A stretch of DNA of 64,000 nucleotides from Opeltia flavorubescens (lineage: Eukaryota; Ascomycota; Lecanoromycetes; Teloschistales; Teloschistaceae): assembly GCA_000442125.1 (NCBI GenBank), contig KE546974.1, forward strand, positions 992,001-1,056,000, given 5' to 3'. The position numbers and the translations under genes are program-made. Below, in pieces: positions 42,271 through 55,100 of the stretch (position 1 is its first letter; every line of letters starts with the position of its first letter). The notes beneath the pieces were generated by a model. It was given only the letters and a program-made list of their open reading frames with translations. It did no database searches and was not told where the DNA came from.

Positions 42271-42275
42271 GGTGA
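42271..42275. repeat. right target-site duplication of element E (GGTGA)
   Basis: Pairs with GGTAA at 35,095-35,099. Confidence 0.85.
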
Positions 42276-44504
42276 TCTATACTCGCGATATTATATTTAA
42301 CGAAAAAAAATTTTAGAGTTATAAATAAATAGACCTAGCTTAAATTGGTAAAAAACCTTTTATTTTTAATACGCTAGAAAGATTATATATAGATTTTTTA
42401 TACTTTATTACTAACTTAAGCTCTAAAAACTTAAAAAGCTATAAAAAAAAGCTTATTACCGTAAAAGTACTTCCGTAAAATACCTCTAGTATAAAAAGAA
42501 AAAAAATAATAATAATTTAAATGTATCTTCTATTATTAAATTTTATAAATTTAAAAGATAAAAATACTTTTAAACCTAGTATACCTATTAATATACTAGT
42601 CGATTTATTTAAAAAAATCTTTAAAGATATACTATCGGAAATAAATACTCTAAAATTTATAAAGAAAAAATATATTTTAAAGTAGCTAGAAATTAATAAA
42701 GATTTTATTTTACTATCCAGAACTCGTATAAATTCTCGTAAAATAGTATATATTATTTTTATAAATAATTCAGTTTTAAAAAATTTTATCTCCTATTATA
42801 CTATATTTATATTTTTTATAAAAGCGAAAAATTACTATACAAAAATTATTAATAAGCCTACTAATAATTTACTGCTAAATTTAACTAAATTAAAGTTTTA
42901 TCGCGATAATTTACTACCGAAGCCTCGCTTTTATAAAAATATATTTAAATATTCGTATACTAAAAGCTTTAAAAAAGTTATAAANATTAAAATTAAATTT
43001 TTCTAAAAAAAGAATATTTAAAAGAAAATATCTATTGAATATACTATTAAGGTAAATAAAAAACTTATTCCTACTATCTAGATATTTAAATATAATTTTA
43101 AAAATAAAAGGTATTTTATTAAATATAAGGTACGTTTATATATACGAGGCGATTTATAATTAATAAAATAGAATAAATTCGCCGTAATATCTACTATTAG
43201 AATCTATAGATTAATAATAATAGTAATAATAGTAATAAATATAGATTTTTATTAATATAATTATATTAATATATTTATAAACGTTAAAACTAGAGTTTTT
43301 ATATATTTATAAGTCTTTAATAAATAGAATAGTAATAGAAATATATTTTTACTTTTAATCTAGGCGTTATATTATTTTAAAAAGTCGCCGATTTTTTAAT
43401 ATAATAACTTATTAAATACTTTAATTAATTTAGAATTAGAGCCGGTAGTAGAAATAAAATACCTATTCCTTTATAATTATATAATATTCTTTTTCTTTAT
43501 AAATAATATAGCTATTATTTATTATTAAAAATATACTATTAAGGTAGATAAATTTTAGGCTCGCCTTTTCAATAAATACGAAATTCGATACTTGAACGAA
43601 ATTAAATAATTTCTAGAAATTTATATAATATAAAACCGAGAACTTCGCTAAAATTATTTATATTAGGATAGCTATATCGATAGAATTACTATAAAATATA
43701 ATATTTTATACTTTTTAAAAGCTTCTAGATCGCTATTATTAAATACTTTACCGCTTAAAAAAATTTAAAAGTAATTAATATTTTAAAGAATTTATATATA
43801 CTAATAGTATATTAGATCGCTGAACTTCGCCGCTATAATAACTAAGCTAAATATCGTATATACCGCCTTAAAATTATTTAAATTTCTTATTAATTTTTCT
43901 AATAAATATACTAAAGAAGCAAAACGAGTTATAAAGTATTTAAGATATATATAATACTATTCTATCGTTTATAATAGTAGAATTTAAGATAATATATTAT
44001 TTTTAACCTCTTTAAATGCTTTTTTCTAACGACGATATATATAATAGGCGGAGCTTGTAAAGCTTCTATTTTAAACTTTTTAATAGTTTAATTAACTAGA
44101 AAGTAACTAAATAATAAATAGTAATAATAAGCTCTATTAAAGCGGAGATACTAGCAATATTATCTATAAATAAAAAGTTTATTTAATAGACTAGATTCTT
44201 TAATTTATTTAATTTAGATATAAATATTATATCTACCTATATTAAATACGATGACCAGTAAATCTTTCGATTCCTGAATAGTAATAGCTTGTAATTTACT
44301 ACTAAATTACGTTATATAGATATATCTTATTACTAGCTTCGCTAAGATAAATCTAAATACTATATAGATTAAATAGATTCCCTCTAATATAATTCTAGCT
44401 AATAGTTTTACAAAATTATTTCTTTTTTAGCGTTATACTAATTTTATTAATTTATTCGGTTTTAAAAAGCTTCCCTCCGAAAAACTACTTTATATATTTT
44501 AATA

Positions 44505-44785
44505 GCTCTACTATCTTTGTAATAGGGTCGGTAGTCAAGTAGTATAATATAAATAAAAAAGTAGGTTTTTAAATTATTAAGTATCTAGTAGCTGTTACTA
44601 GTTAAAGGTAGTTATATACTTTATAGCTTAAGGTCCTGCGGGTAAATTATAGCCGATCTACTAATTTTTTTTATTTTTTAAACCCTTAATATATCGAGTT
44701 TATATCTAGTAATAAGGCTATTATATTTATAATAGGACCGGTAATCTAGAAGTATAATATTTAAGCGGAATCGGATTTTAATTTT
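44505..44785 (+). repeat. two-copy direct repeat, 210 bp apart, at the 3' end of the Copia element
   Basis: A segment of about 60 bases around TTTGTAATAGGGTCGGTAGTC (about 44,508-44,570) recurs in mutated form around TTTATAATAGGACCGGTAATC (about 44,718-44,780). It lies just after the RNase H relic. It may mark an internal repeat of the 3' LTR or two overlapping LTR ends. No copy was found at the 5' side. Confidence 0.6.
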
Positions 44786-44899
44786 GGTCTATAATATAGA
44801 TTAAAATTAGTATTCTATTTAAAAAGCCTGTATATAATTTATAATCGGTCTATATATATTCCTTTTTATATTTTAAAGCTATACCGAATTTAAAATATA

Positions 44900-45707
44900 T
44901 TAAAATATATATATAGCTGATATAAAGGCTATAAATTATAATAAAGAATAAATTTACGGAATCTTTACGAAATCTTTTATAGAATTTAAAAAACTTTAAA
45001 TTTTAGCTTTTAATTAATTAAAATATATAGAACTACTTTTAATTAGTTAGAATAAATAGTAGGATTATACTAAAAGTAATAAATTTAAAAAAATATATTA
45101 ATATTTTTATAAAGTTTAAATTTATAGATTTATAAATAGTTTATTTTCGTATTACCTAAGCAAATTATAGGTATATATTATACTAAAACCTACTAACTTA
45201 GTAATATTAAACTAATTAGGTAAATAATTCTACTATATTAAGTATTAAACGATTTGATTTTTTTCGATAAATTTCTTTTAGCAATTAATTTATATATATA
45301 TATATACGTATATATTTAATAATAGTTTAATATTTCTACCTAATTATATAGATTTATAGATAGGCTCGCTAATTATAATAGTATATTATATAACTGCTTT
45401 ATTCTATAGATAAAAATCTAGGTAATAATATATTAACGATATATTTACTATTTTATATTTAATTTTTATACGCTGCGTAAAAGCGTATATATTATAATAA
45501 ATATTATATAATTCTATAAATCCCACGGGTTGTTTATCGCTATTTAATTAGAATAGACTAATATTATAAACCTTTTATTACGATTTAATTATAGCTAGTA
45601 TAGTTACTAGATTTATTAGTAAACTAACTAATTAATTCTAGAAATTTTATATACAAAATCCTAATAGCTAAATTAGACGGGCGTTTATAAGTAGTTACTA
45701 GATTGGT
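44900..45707. other. unassigned AT-rich DNA between the Copia and hAT elements
   Basis: No open frame and no domain recognised. It includes a (TA)n run at about 45,290-45,315. Confidence 0.5.
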
Positions 45708-45885
45708 CAGTCGGCCGGGTTTTCTAGATAAAATCTGGACCCGGAATCGACCCGAGTCGGGTTAAAAATTTCTAGAACCTAATTTAAGTCGAATCAGGTT
45801 TTAATCGAATCGGGTTTTTAATAAATCGGGTTTTAATCGGATCGAATTCTTAATAAATCGGTTTTAAATTAAATTGAACCTAATT
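45708..45885 (+). repeat. hAT left terminal and subterminal repeats
   Basis: A CAGTCGGCCGGG terminus, then CGACCCGAGTCGGGTT and four or five AATCGGGTTTT-like words at about 45,750-45,870, several separated by TTAATAA. The CpG content is far above that of the surroundings. In hAT elements such motifs bind the transposase. Confidence 0.7.
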
Positions 45886-46649
45886 AATCTATTAAAAGCT
45901 TATTTAAATTTTATAATAGGTTTTATAATATAAACTCTATAATACTAGTTTTCTTTATTAAAGTTAGAATTATATTAATAATTATAACTATTATTTTTAT
46001 AATAATTTACTATATTACCCTATTATACTACTATTATATAAATGTAAAACTATATCGAATAATACTCTAAATTTATTATTATAGGATTTACCAGGTTTTT
46101 TTTATAAAAAGAATAATATAAATAAATTTAATAAGAAATTAATACTAAATTCGCTAATTAAAGTTATTTATTTAAATTAATTTATAAGTTAGTTTTTAAA
46201 TTAAAAGATTAATTTATTTACTTTATTAATATATTTATTTTAAAAAAACTATAAATAAATTTAAATAAATATAAAAGAAATATTATTTTAATATTTAACT
46301 TTAATTTTTTAAATTAAAGGCGAATACGTTTAAGAAAGTAATAATATTTAGAAAGTTTTAAAATTTAAGAATTAACTACTTTTATAATAGTTTAAGTTAA
46401 AAATATTTTTAATAAATTATTATATCTTTAATAAATATAAAAAAAAGATAATTTAAATAAAAATTATTTAAAGTTTTAATTTAAATTTAAATAAACTACT
46501 TTTATTTTTAATAATAAACTTATAATTATTTATAAAAATTATTTTAAAAGTTTTAATTACTTTATTACTTTTTATTTATAAATTATATTAACGATAAATA
46601 AATATTTAATCGCTATTTTTTATTGAAGATTTAAACGACTATATTTTAA

Positions 46650-48620
46650 ATTAAATATTAAAATAAGTTTTGAATATATAAATATACTAAATAATAATTA
46701 AAAGTAATATATTATTAATATATTATTCTAAAAGAAAAGTTATATAAATAATAATAGGGATTTCGATTAAAAGATTTAAAACCGTTAGTTATATAAAATT
46801 TTTATATAATTTAATCTCCTTTTATAAATTATTAATAAATCTATTTTTTAAAATTCTTTTAAAATATTTTATTCTAATATATAGTTTATTAGTTAGATAA
46901 CTTTAATTAATTAAATTAAAAAGGATTATAGTAATATTTATAAGAAGATTTATAATAAATTATATAATATAGATTCAATTTCTTTTATAAAAGATATTTA
47001 GTCTAGTTTTTAAAAAATTTTATATTAAAAAGTATTAGTGAACTAGATTGATAACTAATATTAATTTTAAAAATAAATATTTAAATTTATATTATTAAAT
47101 ACTAATTATCTTAGTAAAATCTAATATAATAAAATATTAACCCTCTTTAATTATTATAGTATTAAGCGAAAACTTTTTAATATTATTACTAATAATATAA
47201 GCTTTAACAATACTTTAAAGATAAAATTAAAAAATAAACTTTTCTAATTTAATTAAAAATAGAAAAAAATTAAAAACTCTTTATAATATTTTATTTATAT
47301 TATTAATTTTAAAATTTAGGATTTTATTATAACGATTTAATTTTAAATAAGAAATAACACTTTAAATTAGGATTTAAAAGATAAATATTTTAATTATTTT
47401 AATATAAAATTATTAATAATAATTAAAAATATAATATAATAAAATAATATATTTAAAGAATTTAAGTTATTAATAATAGTTTAATTTTACGCGCTTATTA
47501 TTTATATAAATATCTTTTTTTAATATAAATTATATTTTAAAAAATTTTAATTAAAAAAAAACTTGAATTATAAATTAAAAAGTTTATTTTAAAATATTTA
47601 TATTTAATAGAAATTAATATATTTAACAATTTACTAAATATATTAATTATATTAAGTTTTTACTATTTATATTAATAAATAAAAGGGTTTAAATAATAAA
47701 TTTAATGAAATTCGTTTTAATATTAATAATTAATAATCCTTTTTATTTTTTAATACTATATTTTATTTTATTTATATTTTTAAATTTATTATATTATAAA
47801 CTATTAATATAAATAGTTATTTAACGTTCTCTATTTTTATTAGAATATATAACTATTTTAAAATAAATAAAAAAATCTTTAAAATATTATACTATTCTAG
47901 AAAAACTATTATAATAAAAGCCTATTAAATAATAATCTAAAAATTCAAAAAGTATTATTTATATATAAAAGGAAATAGCGGATTAATATATAATTTAATA
48001 AATATTTTCGATTTAATAATAAAATTAACTTTATATTATAATTAAAATATTAAAAAAGTATTTAAACCTAATTAATAGAATTTTTAAATTATTATTAAAA
48101 GGAGTTTCTGAAATATTTTAATAAAAATTATAATAACTCTTTTAATATTCTAATATAAAATAATTTATTTATAAAAGTTTAATAAATAATATATATAAAT
48201 AGTATATTTATACTCTACTAATTTTATATTAATATTTATATTAGTTTTAACTAGTATTTTTTAACCGCTTATATATATTTAAAAGAACTATATAAAAATA
48301 AAATAATATCCCAATATAAATTTTCCTAAAAATACGCTAAATTAGTAATTTTAAAAAAATAATATTTTTAATTTTTCTAAATTAGTTTAAATAGTTTAAA
48401 ATATTTTTTTTTATTTAATATCCTTTATTAAAATTAAACAGGTTTTTAATTTTATAAAAAGAATTTATTAATAAAATTAAGCTTATATAAATTTATTATA
48501 GATATAATAAATTATAATAATTAAATATAATAGTTATATTATAGATTTCGAATTAAAAAAAGCGATTAATAAATTATAAAATTTATTTTAATAATAAAAA
48601 AAATAAATAAGTTATATAAA
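46650..48620 (+). pseudogene. hAT transposase, degraded
   Basis: One plus-strand frame at about 47,176-47,330 reads TNNISFNN and, after about 35 codons, YFIYIINFKI. These correspond to the 'TDNASNN' and 'RCLAHIINLAVQ' blocks that identify hAT transposases, and the distance between them is right. Further on, about 47,940-48,200 fits the 'LSG...YP' and 'AAIILHP' region. At about 48,360-48,450 a block ending FIKIKQVFNF corresponds to the C-terminal dimerisation motif 'S.SSETERVFS'. An N-terminal helical region before the catalytic domain is readable from about 46,800. Many in-frame stops and lost acidic residues show that it is inactive. The exact start is not resolved. Confidence 0.78.
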
Positions 48621-48699
48621 AATCCTTTTTATAATATTAAACTAGAAGATATTATTATTAAAATTTCCTAATTAATCAATTATAATAATTAATCTTTTT

Positions 48700-51180
48700 A
48701 TATTCTTTTAAAAGGTTTTAAAAAAAAGTAATATAATATTATTTTTTAAACTTTACAGTATAAAATTTATATTTTTTTTTATTTCTTGTTTTTTTATTTA
48801 AAATAACTATTTAATCTATTTTATTAAAGATAAAATAAATATTATATTCGTTTATTATATTATAACCTGCTTAATATAAATAGTGATTAAATTAATAACT
48901 ATTTATTTTTAGCTTTATATTACTAGTAATATATATAAATAATATACTTATATTAAAATACTAATATTATATAAATTTTAGTATTCTTTTAAAACGCTAA
49001 TAAAACTAAAATTTAAATTTTAATTACTATTTTTTTTTAAAGATTATATTTTTAATATAAACTTTTAAATAAAATAATTACATAGTACTTTAAATATTAA
49101 ATTTTTTGTAAAATTTTAATATTAATAATTTTTTTTTAAAGCTATATATTCTAATTTAATGAAATATTCTATTTAATAAAATATTAGTATTTGATATTTT
49201 AATATATTACTATTTTATATTATTTTTCCTATATTTAATAATTTAAAACTTTTAAAAAAAATTTAAAAATTAAATCACTAAAGTATTATTAATGTATTAA
49301 ATTTATAAGATATTTAAATCTTATATATTATTTTTTTTAATTAATATTATTATTAATTCCTATAAATAATATTTCTAAAAATAAATAAATTAAAAGGAAA
49401 TAATAAATTATAAACTATATATATAATTTTATAAATAGTTTAAATTATTTTTAAATTTAATCTTAATAATATCGATTTTTATTCTATATATAATTTATTT
49501 AATATATATAGTCTTTTATAATACCGCTATTCTATTTTCCTTTTATTTTAAAAAATATAATTTTAGAATTTGAAGGTTTATATACGATTTTAAAATTAAT
49601 ACGCTTTTATTTATAAAGTAATTAGTAGTATAATAATTATATAAACTTTTATATATGAATTATTACTAATTATTATATTAAATTCTATATTATTACTAAT
49701 ATTAAAATTATAGAATAATAGGAGAACTTTATAGAGCCGCGTTTATTAAAAGATTCAATTTAGTTTTAAATTATAAAGAATAGAATTATTTAAAAAATAT
49801 ATAATAATATATTTAAATAATACAATTACTTATTATATTAAAGAAATATCTAGTATATATTTATAAGAGTTTATTAAAATAAAAAGTAGCTATAAAAGAC
49901 TATAATATAGACGCGGTTTTTATATTATAATTAATAGTAGTATAAACTATTAATTTCTTTTAAATATTATTTATCAATTCTTTTATTAATTATATAAAAA
50001 AAGTAATTAAAATTTTAAATAACTTTATTAAATAGGTACTAAAACCTTTTTATTATTAATAGATAGATTAAATAAATAATATAAAATCGCTAGATTAAAT
50101 AGTTTTAATTTTTGAAAAATTTAGATAATTAGAATTATAACTTTAATTATAAAACGTATTATAAATTATATAAGTATTTATAAAGCTATTTTAAAAGATA
50201 TAAAATTAAATTTTATTTAATAAAAAGATAAAATAAATATATTTAATATTTTAATTAAATTAAGCTAGATATAATTTTTAATTTATTTATTTATTAACAA
50301 TTATTTAAATATTAAAAAGCGAGATAAAATTAATAACTAAATTTTAATAGTATATATATTAGATTACTCTATTAAAAGCAATATATCTAGATTATAAATA
50401 TAAAAATAATATAATAAAAACTTTAGTAATTATATTTTTTTGATTAGTATATTTAATATATATTACTATAATATTCTATTTATAAAAGATATAAAAGTTA
50501 TAAATATATTAATAATATAGATTATTTAATTATTTAAAATTATAAATTTAATAATAATCAAGCTATTTTTTTATATATTGTAAATCTAGTATTAAATTTC
50601 TTTTAAATAATTTTAACTAGAATTAAAATATTTCTTAAGAATTTTATTTTATTTTTACTATCGGATTTTAAAAATAAATACGCTAAACTCCTATTAAAAT
50701 TCGAATCTAGGACCTTTAAAGTATAATAGAAAATTTTAAGAATTATAACTACTAAATTATATAAGATATTAATAAAATCTATAAAATTAATATAATATAA
50801 TAGTTTTCTATTATTTATAAAGAAACAAAACTTAAATTTTATAATTTATAAGTTATATATTATATTAATTATATTAATTATAATAATTACTAATAGAATT
50901 ATTTAGTTTATTTAATAGTAAAAATATTTATTCAATATCTAGAAACTAATCGCGTATATAATATATCTTTAGTTCTAACTATTAAAGTAAGCGTTTTAAT
51001 ACTAATACTAAAGGCTTTTAACTTTATAAAGCTAGCTGGATTGATATTCTATAGATAAACTCGTTTTATTAATTAAATTGATTATTTTAATTAATTTTTT
51101 ACTATAATATAAAAGGTTTTACTTAATTTCCTCTATTATAATAGCTTCTTCTATAAAACTAAAACTATATTCTATTAATC
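48700..51180. other. unassigned RIP-degraded DNA
   Basis: No domain recognised on either strand and no long direct or inverted repeat seen. The right terminus of the hAT transposon should lie in the first few hundred bases. A slightly more readable plus-strand patch at about 50,560-50,960 could be a retroelement gag or a dead gene. Confidence 0.4.
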
Positions 51181-52110
51181 TAAAAACTATAACTAGTAGA
51201 AGGCGAGGGATAAAATAGAATAAAGATAAAGTTAAGCTTTATATATAATAAACGGCCGATTATATAATAATATCTAAAAAGTTTAAAAAATTAAAAAAGA
51301 TAAATAAATAAAAATAGATTATAAATAAAAAAGTACTAGAAATACTAATTTAAATAGAAGTAAAAAATAAAAAAATAATAAATAGTAAATATAATCTTTA
51401 TAAACTATTATATAACGTTAATATTTAAATAGAAGTTAAAGGCTAAAATATTAATATAAAAAAAATAAAAAAGTAGATATTATTATAATTACTTTTAAAA
51501 AGACCTCTAAAGGAGTAATATATATAAAAGATATAATATATAATAATTATCTTTTTTAGATTTATTTATTATCTTATTTATATTTAAATAATCGGATTTA
51601 TTTAAATCCTTTAAAATATATAACCTCTATTATTAATATTATCGCCTAATAGATTATCTATTATATTAGTACTACGGAACTTTAAAAAATAAGCTTAAAA
51701 AACTATATAAATAAGTTAAAAATATTTAAGAATATAATTATAAGTTTTATAAATACTATTAATAAAAAAATTAAATCGCTTTATTATAAATAAAATTCAA
51801 AAGGGTTATTAAAAGAGGTTAATAAAAAAATAGGTAAGATTTTAAAGATATATATAGAGGAGGACTATATAGTATTAATTAAAAGAAATAATATCTATAA
51901 AGAGGATAAGAATTAAAAGGAAATAAGTATTAAAAAAACTAGTAAAAAAAAAGAGACTAATAAAAAGGAAAAAACTAGTAAAAATAAGGATAGTAAAAAA
52001 AAAAAAGAAAAATAGTATAAATAAAAAGTAGATTTATAAATATAATAGATATAAATAATATATTACTTTTATATATTATCTATTAAAAGGTCGATTTAAA
52101 TATTAATACT
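51181..52110 (+). pseudogene. lysine-rich former coding region, family unknown
   Basis: The plus strand is purine-rich (A and G) from about 51,180 to 52,110, and reads as a highly charged Lys/Arg/Glu/Gln-rich polypeptide with stops. It ends in an 18-bp tandem repeat. Such composition is common in gag-type and other nucleic-acid-binding proteins of transposons, but also in host nuclear proteins. No catalytic motif was seen. Confidence 0.35.
51938..52009 (+). repeat. 18-bp in-frame tandem repeat, four copies
   Basis: Units start at 51,938, 51,956, 51,974 and 51,992, each ACTAGTAAAAA-like. They would read as hexapeptides of the type TSKKKE, TNKKEK, TSKNKD, SKKKKE. Confidence 0.75.
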
Positions 52111-55100
52111 TATTATTTTAATAGATATAATTTTTAATTAATTTAATAAATAATTCTAAACTATATAATTAAGTAATATAAAATAATATTAATAGATTTA
52201 GTTATTATAAGAATATTTTAATATTTATTATTATCTATCGCTCTTTTAAAATTTTTAATTTTATAATACTACTAGTATAATATCTAAATTATTTAGAGCT
52301 ATTTATAAGTATAGTTTTTTTATTAAACTATTTTTAATAATATATAAAGATCCTTTATTAATTATTAAAAGATTAGGTACTTTTATTTTTATAGATTTTT
52401 CGATATATACTATTCGTTCTATTTTTATTTTCTAATTATTAAATATATTATCCGCTTTTTTATTATTTATACCTTTATAAAAAAAGATTCGCTATATAAT
52501 TAAAGATATAATAGGTATAGTATTTCTATTAATCTTTTCCTTTATCGATTAAATCGAATCTTATATTAATATTAAAATAGGATTTTATAATAAGTTTGAA
52601 GTATATTATCTATTAATATTACTATTAGCTTAGCTTCGACTCGCTAATATTTCTAAATATTGTTAGCCGAGCTTTAATAACCGTTATTAAACAGTTAATA
52701 TAAATTTAGAAAGTTTTAATATATAGAAAAGATAGCGGTTAAAAAAGTAGTAAAGAGTTTATCTATTAATTTTTAGTTTTTATAATCTATTTTCTCGTGT
52801 AACTAATCTTTAAAGATATATACTAATTAGAAGTTTTTTATAGTTTATATTTATATTTATTAATTATATTACTATACTCGGTATTTATTATTTTATTATT
52901 ATTATTATTAATCCGTACTAATTTAATTAATAGGTCCGTTTTTATTATAAATTTATAATTTTAACTTCTTTAACTTTAAATATCGCTTTATATTAGGCTA
53001 TTATATTTATAATATAGCGATAAAAAAAAACTTAATACTAAAAGTACTAACTATTATATAGCTTACGGTTTATAATAGATATCGACGTCGAATTTAATAT
53101 AGTTGAATAATAGTTTTATTTAATTATTTTATTAGAATTCGATAAATAATACTATAAAAGGATTTATTGATAATAAAAACTTTTTAAAATCCTTCAAGTT
53201 TAACGGGTAGACTAGTTTATAGAGAATTAGAGTAATATTAAATAAAATATTACCGATCTTCTATAATAAACTTACTTTATTTCTATTAAATTTAGTTTTT
53301 TAAAAGTTTAAACTAATATAGTTCGTATAAGGATTAGATAGTACTAATAATAGCGGGTAAATAAATAGATTAAAGCGTTTAGACGTTTATTCGCTATTTT
53401 AAATAATAGTTTTATTATTCGATGTAATTTAGTTATTAAATTAAAGAAGACCGTAATTTATAAAACCGCTTATAATGGATTATTTAATGAAAAAGTAGAT
53501 TGAATATAAACTTTGAAAATTATTATAGATAAAGATAGAATCTAGTATAAAAGTTATAGCAATATACTTTAATAATATAAATTTTAGCTTTATTAATTAT
53601 TTACTAGATTCCTATTTTAAAACTATTTTTTACGAGAAAATAAGGAAAGAAGACTATAAGTTTATAATAAAGGTTCTAGTATCCAGCCTATAAAGTAATG
53701 GTCTATTAGATAAAAATATAAATAGTACGCTCGATATTTAAATAGATAGCTTTTTTTAATTTTAATTTTATATCTTTTTTAAAGCTCGATAATTTAAATT
53801 ATTATTAATTAGATTATTTTCTAATTTAGTATCCGAAATTAAACGTTTTTCAATATTATTAAATATTATAAAAGCTAGATTACGCTTTTAGATAAACTTA
53901 TAAATAGTAAAACTAATAGAAATAGTTTAAAATTATAATAGGAGCTGTTTACTTTATTTTTATATAAGAAGAATATAATTAAATAACTAAATATAAATTT
54001 AAAAGGAGGAGTTAGTTATAAAAATATAAATAAATTACTCAATAAGATCTTTAAAGTATTTTTAATCTAGATATATATTATTAAATAGAAAAAATATTAC
54101 TAGATTATATTTTTAAAAGGTATTATATTAAAAGTAATTAATTAATTCATTTTTTAAAAATATATCTATTCGTATAAGATATAATTATTATATATAATAT
54201 AAAAAGGTAATATATTATTATTTATCTAGCTATAAAAGCTATATTTTTAATTTTATCTATCTTTATTAAATCTTTAACTAACCCCGTAATAATTAATACT
54301 CGGATAATTACTTATAAAAATAACCTAGATTACGTATAAATAAAGAAATAAATTCCNTGTTTTTCTTCTAAATAGTAATACGTTTAATATAGATAGTTAT
54401 AAACCCGATATTTATTATTAATTAGTAATTCCGCTTTACTAATATAAAACGGTATTATATTTATTATTAAAGAATCCGATTATATAAGCCTCCGTCGATT
54501 TTTAAAAAGTATATAAGGCTTATAATTAGATATAAAGCTTTACATTAGGATAATAATCTAGAATAATCTTCTTAATAAATTATATAAAGATTATTTTAAG
54601 GATAAAAAGCTTTATTATATATTATAAACGGCGGATTTTTTAAAAAGCGACTATATCTAAATTAAAACGAGAACAACGCTTAAATTAATAAAATATTAAT
54701 CTAATATAGTAAATTTAATGGATTCCTATACCTATTTTAATAATATTTTTTTAGTTAAACTTCGCGCTAGAAAAGGATTTCCTTTTATAACTAAAGTATT
54801 TTTAAAGTACTAGAATTTCTAAACGTTCTATTTATTGAAATATATAATTTTAATCTATTACCTTTAATTAGCGTTATAATTTAAATAATAATATACTATA
54901 TACTATATAGTATTTTTCTAGATATTCAATATCTTTATAATAATAATATAGTAGAAAATTAATAGTTATAGTATTAAAGTTAAAAAATAATAAATAGTTA
55001 TAATATTTTAATCTTATATATTAAGAATATAATTATTTAAAACTTTATTTATATAATAATTTTATATATAATAACTCTAAAATTATTATATTTATTATTT

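Larger units (their letters stand above)
33450..44900 (+). mobile_element. Ty1/Copia retrotransposon, fossil, interrupted by Gypsy element E
   Basis: The left part (33,450-35,099) reads as a gag/pre-integrase region followed by integrase (about 34,400-35,090). The right part (42,271-44,480) resumes at the end of the integrase, then shows reverse transcriptase (about 43,060-43,530) and RNase H (about 43,780-44,430). Integrase before reverse transcriptase is the Copia order. The two parts join at one point of the integrase C-terminal region once element E and one copy of its target duplication are set aside, so E landed inside this older element. The element is heavily broken. I could not define the LTRs: the 5' end falls in the 114-bp repeats and the 3' end somewhere between 44,500 and 44,900. 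Confidence 0.85.
45708..48700 (+). mobile_element. hAT-superfamily DNA transposon, degraded, right end not found
   Basis: The left end is placed at CAGTCGGCCGGGTTTTC (45,708), which fits the CAG-type, CCGG-containing terminal repeats of fungal hAT elements. The next ~170 bases carry repeated TCGGGTT/AATCGG words typical of hAT subterminal binding sites. A hAT transposase relic follows on the plus strand (46,650-48,620). The 8 bases before the left end are AGATTGGT, and the matching duplication on the right could not be identified with confidence. Expected size for such an element is about 3 kb, so the right end is probably between 48,650 and 49,300. Confidence 0.75.

Noticed and set aside
47030-47060. 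Right end of the hAT element (CTAGATTG recurs from 45,699 to here)
   Set aside because: The site falls inside the transposase relic, and the adjoining bases do not form a convincing inverted copy of the left terminus.
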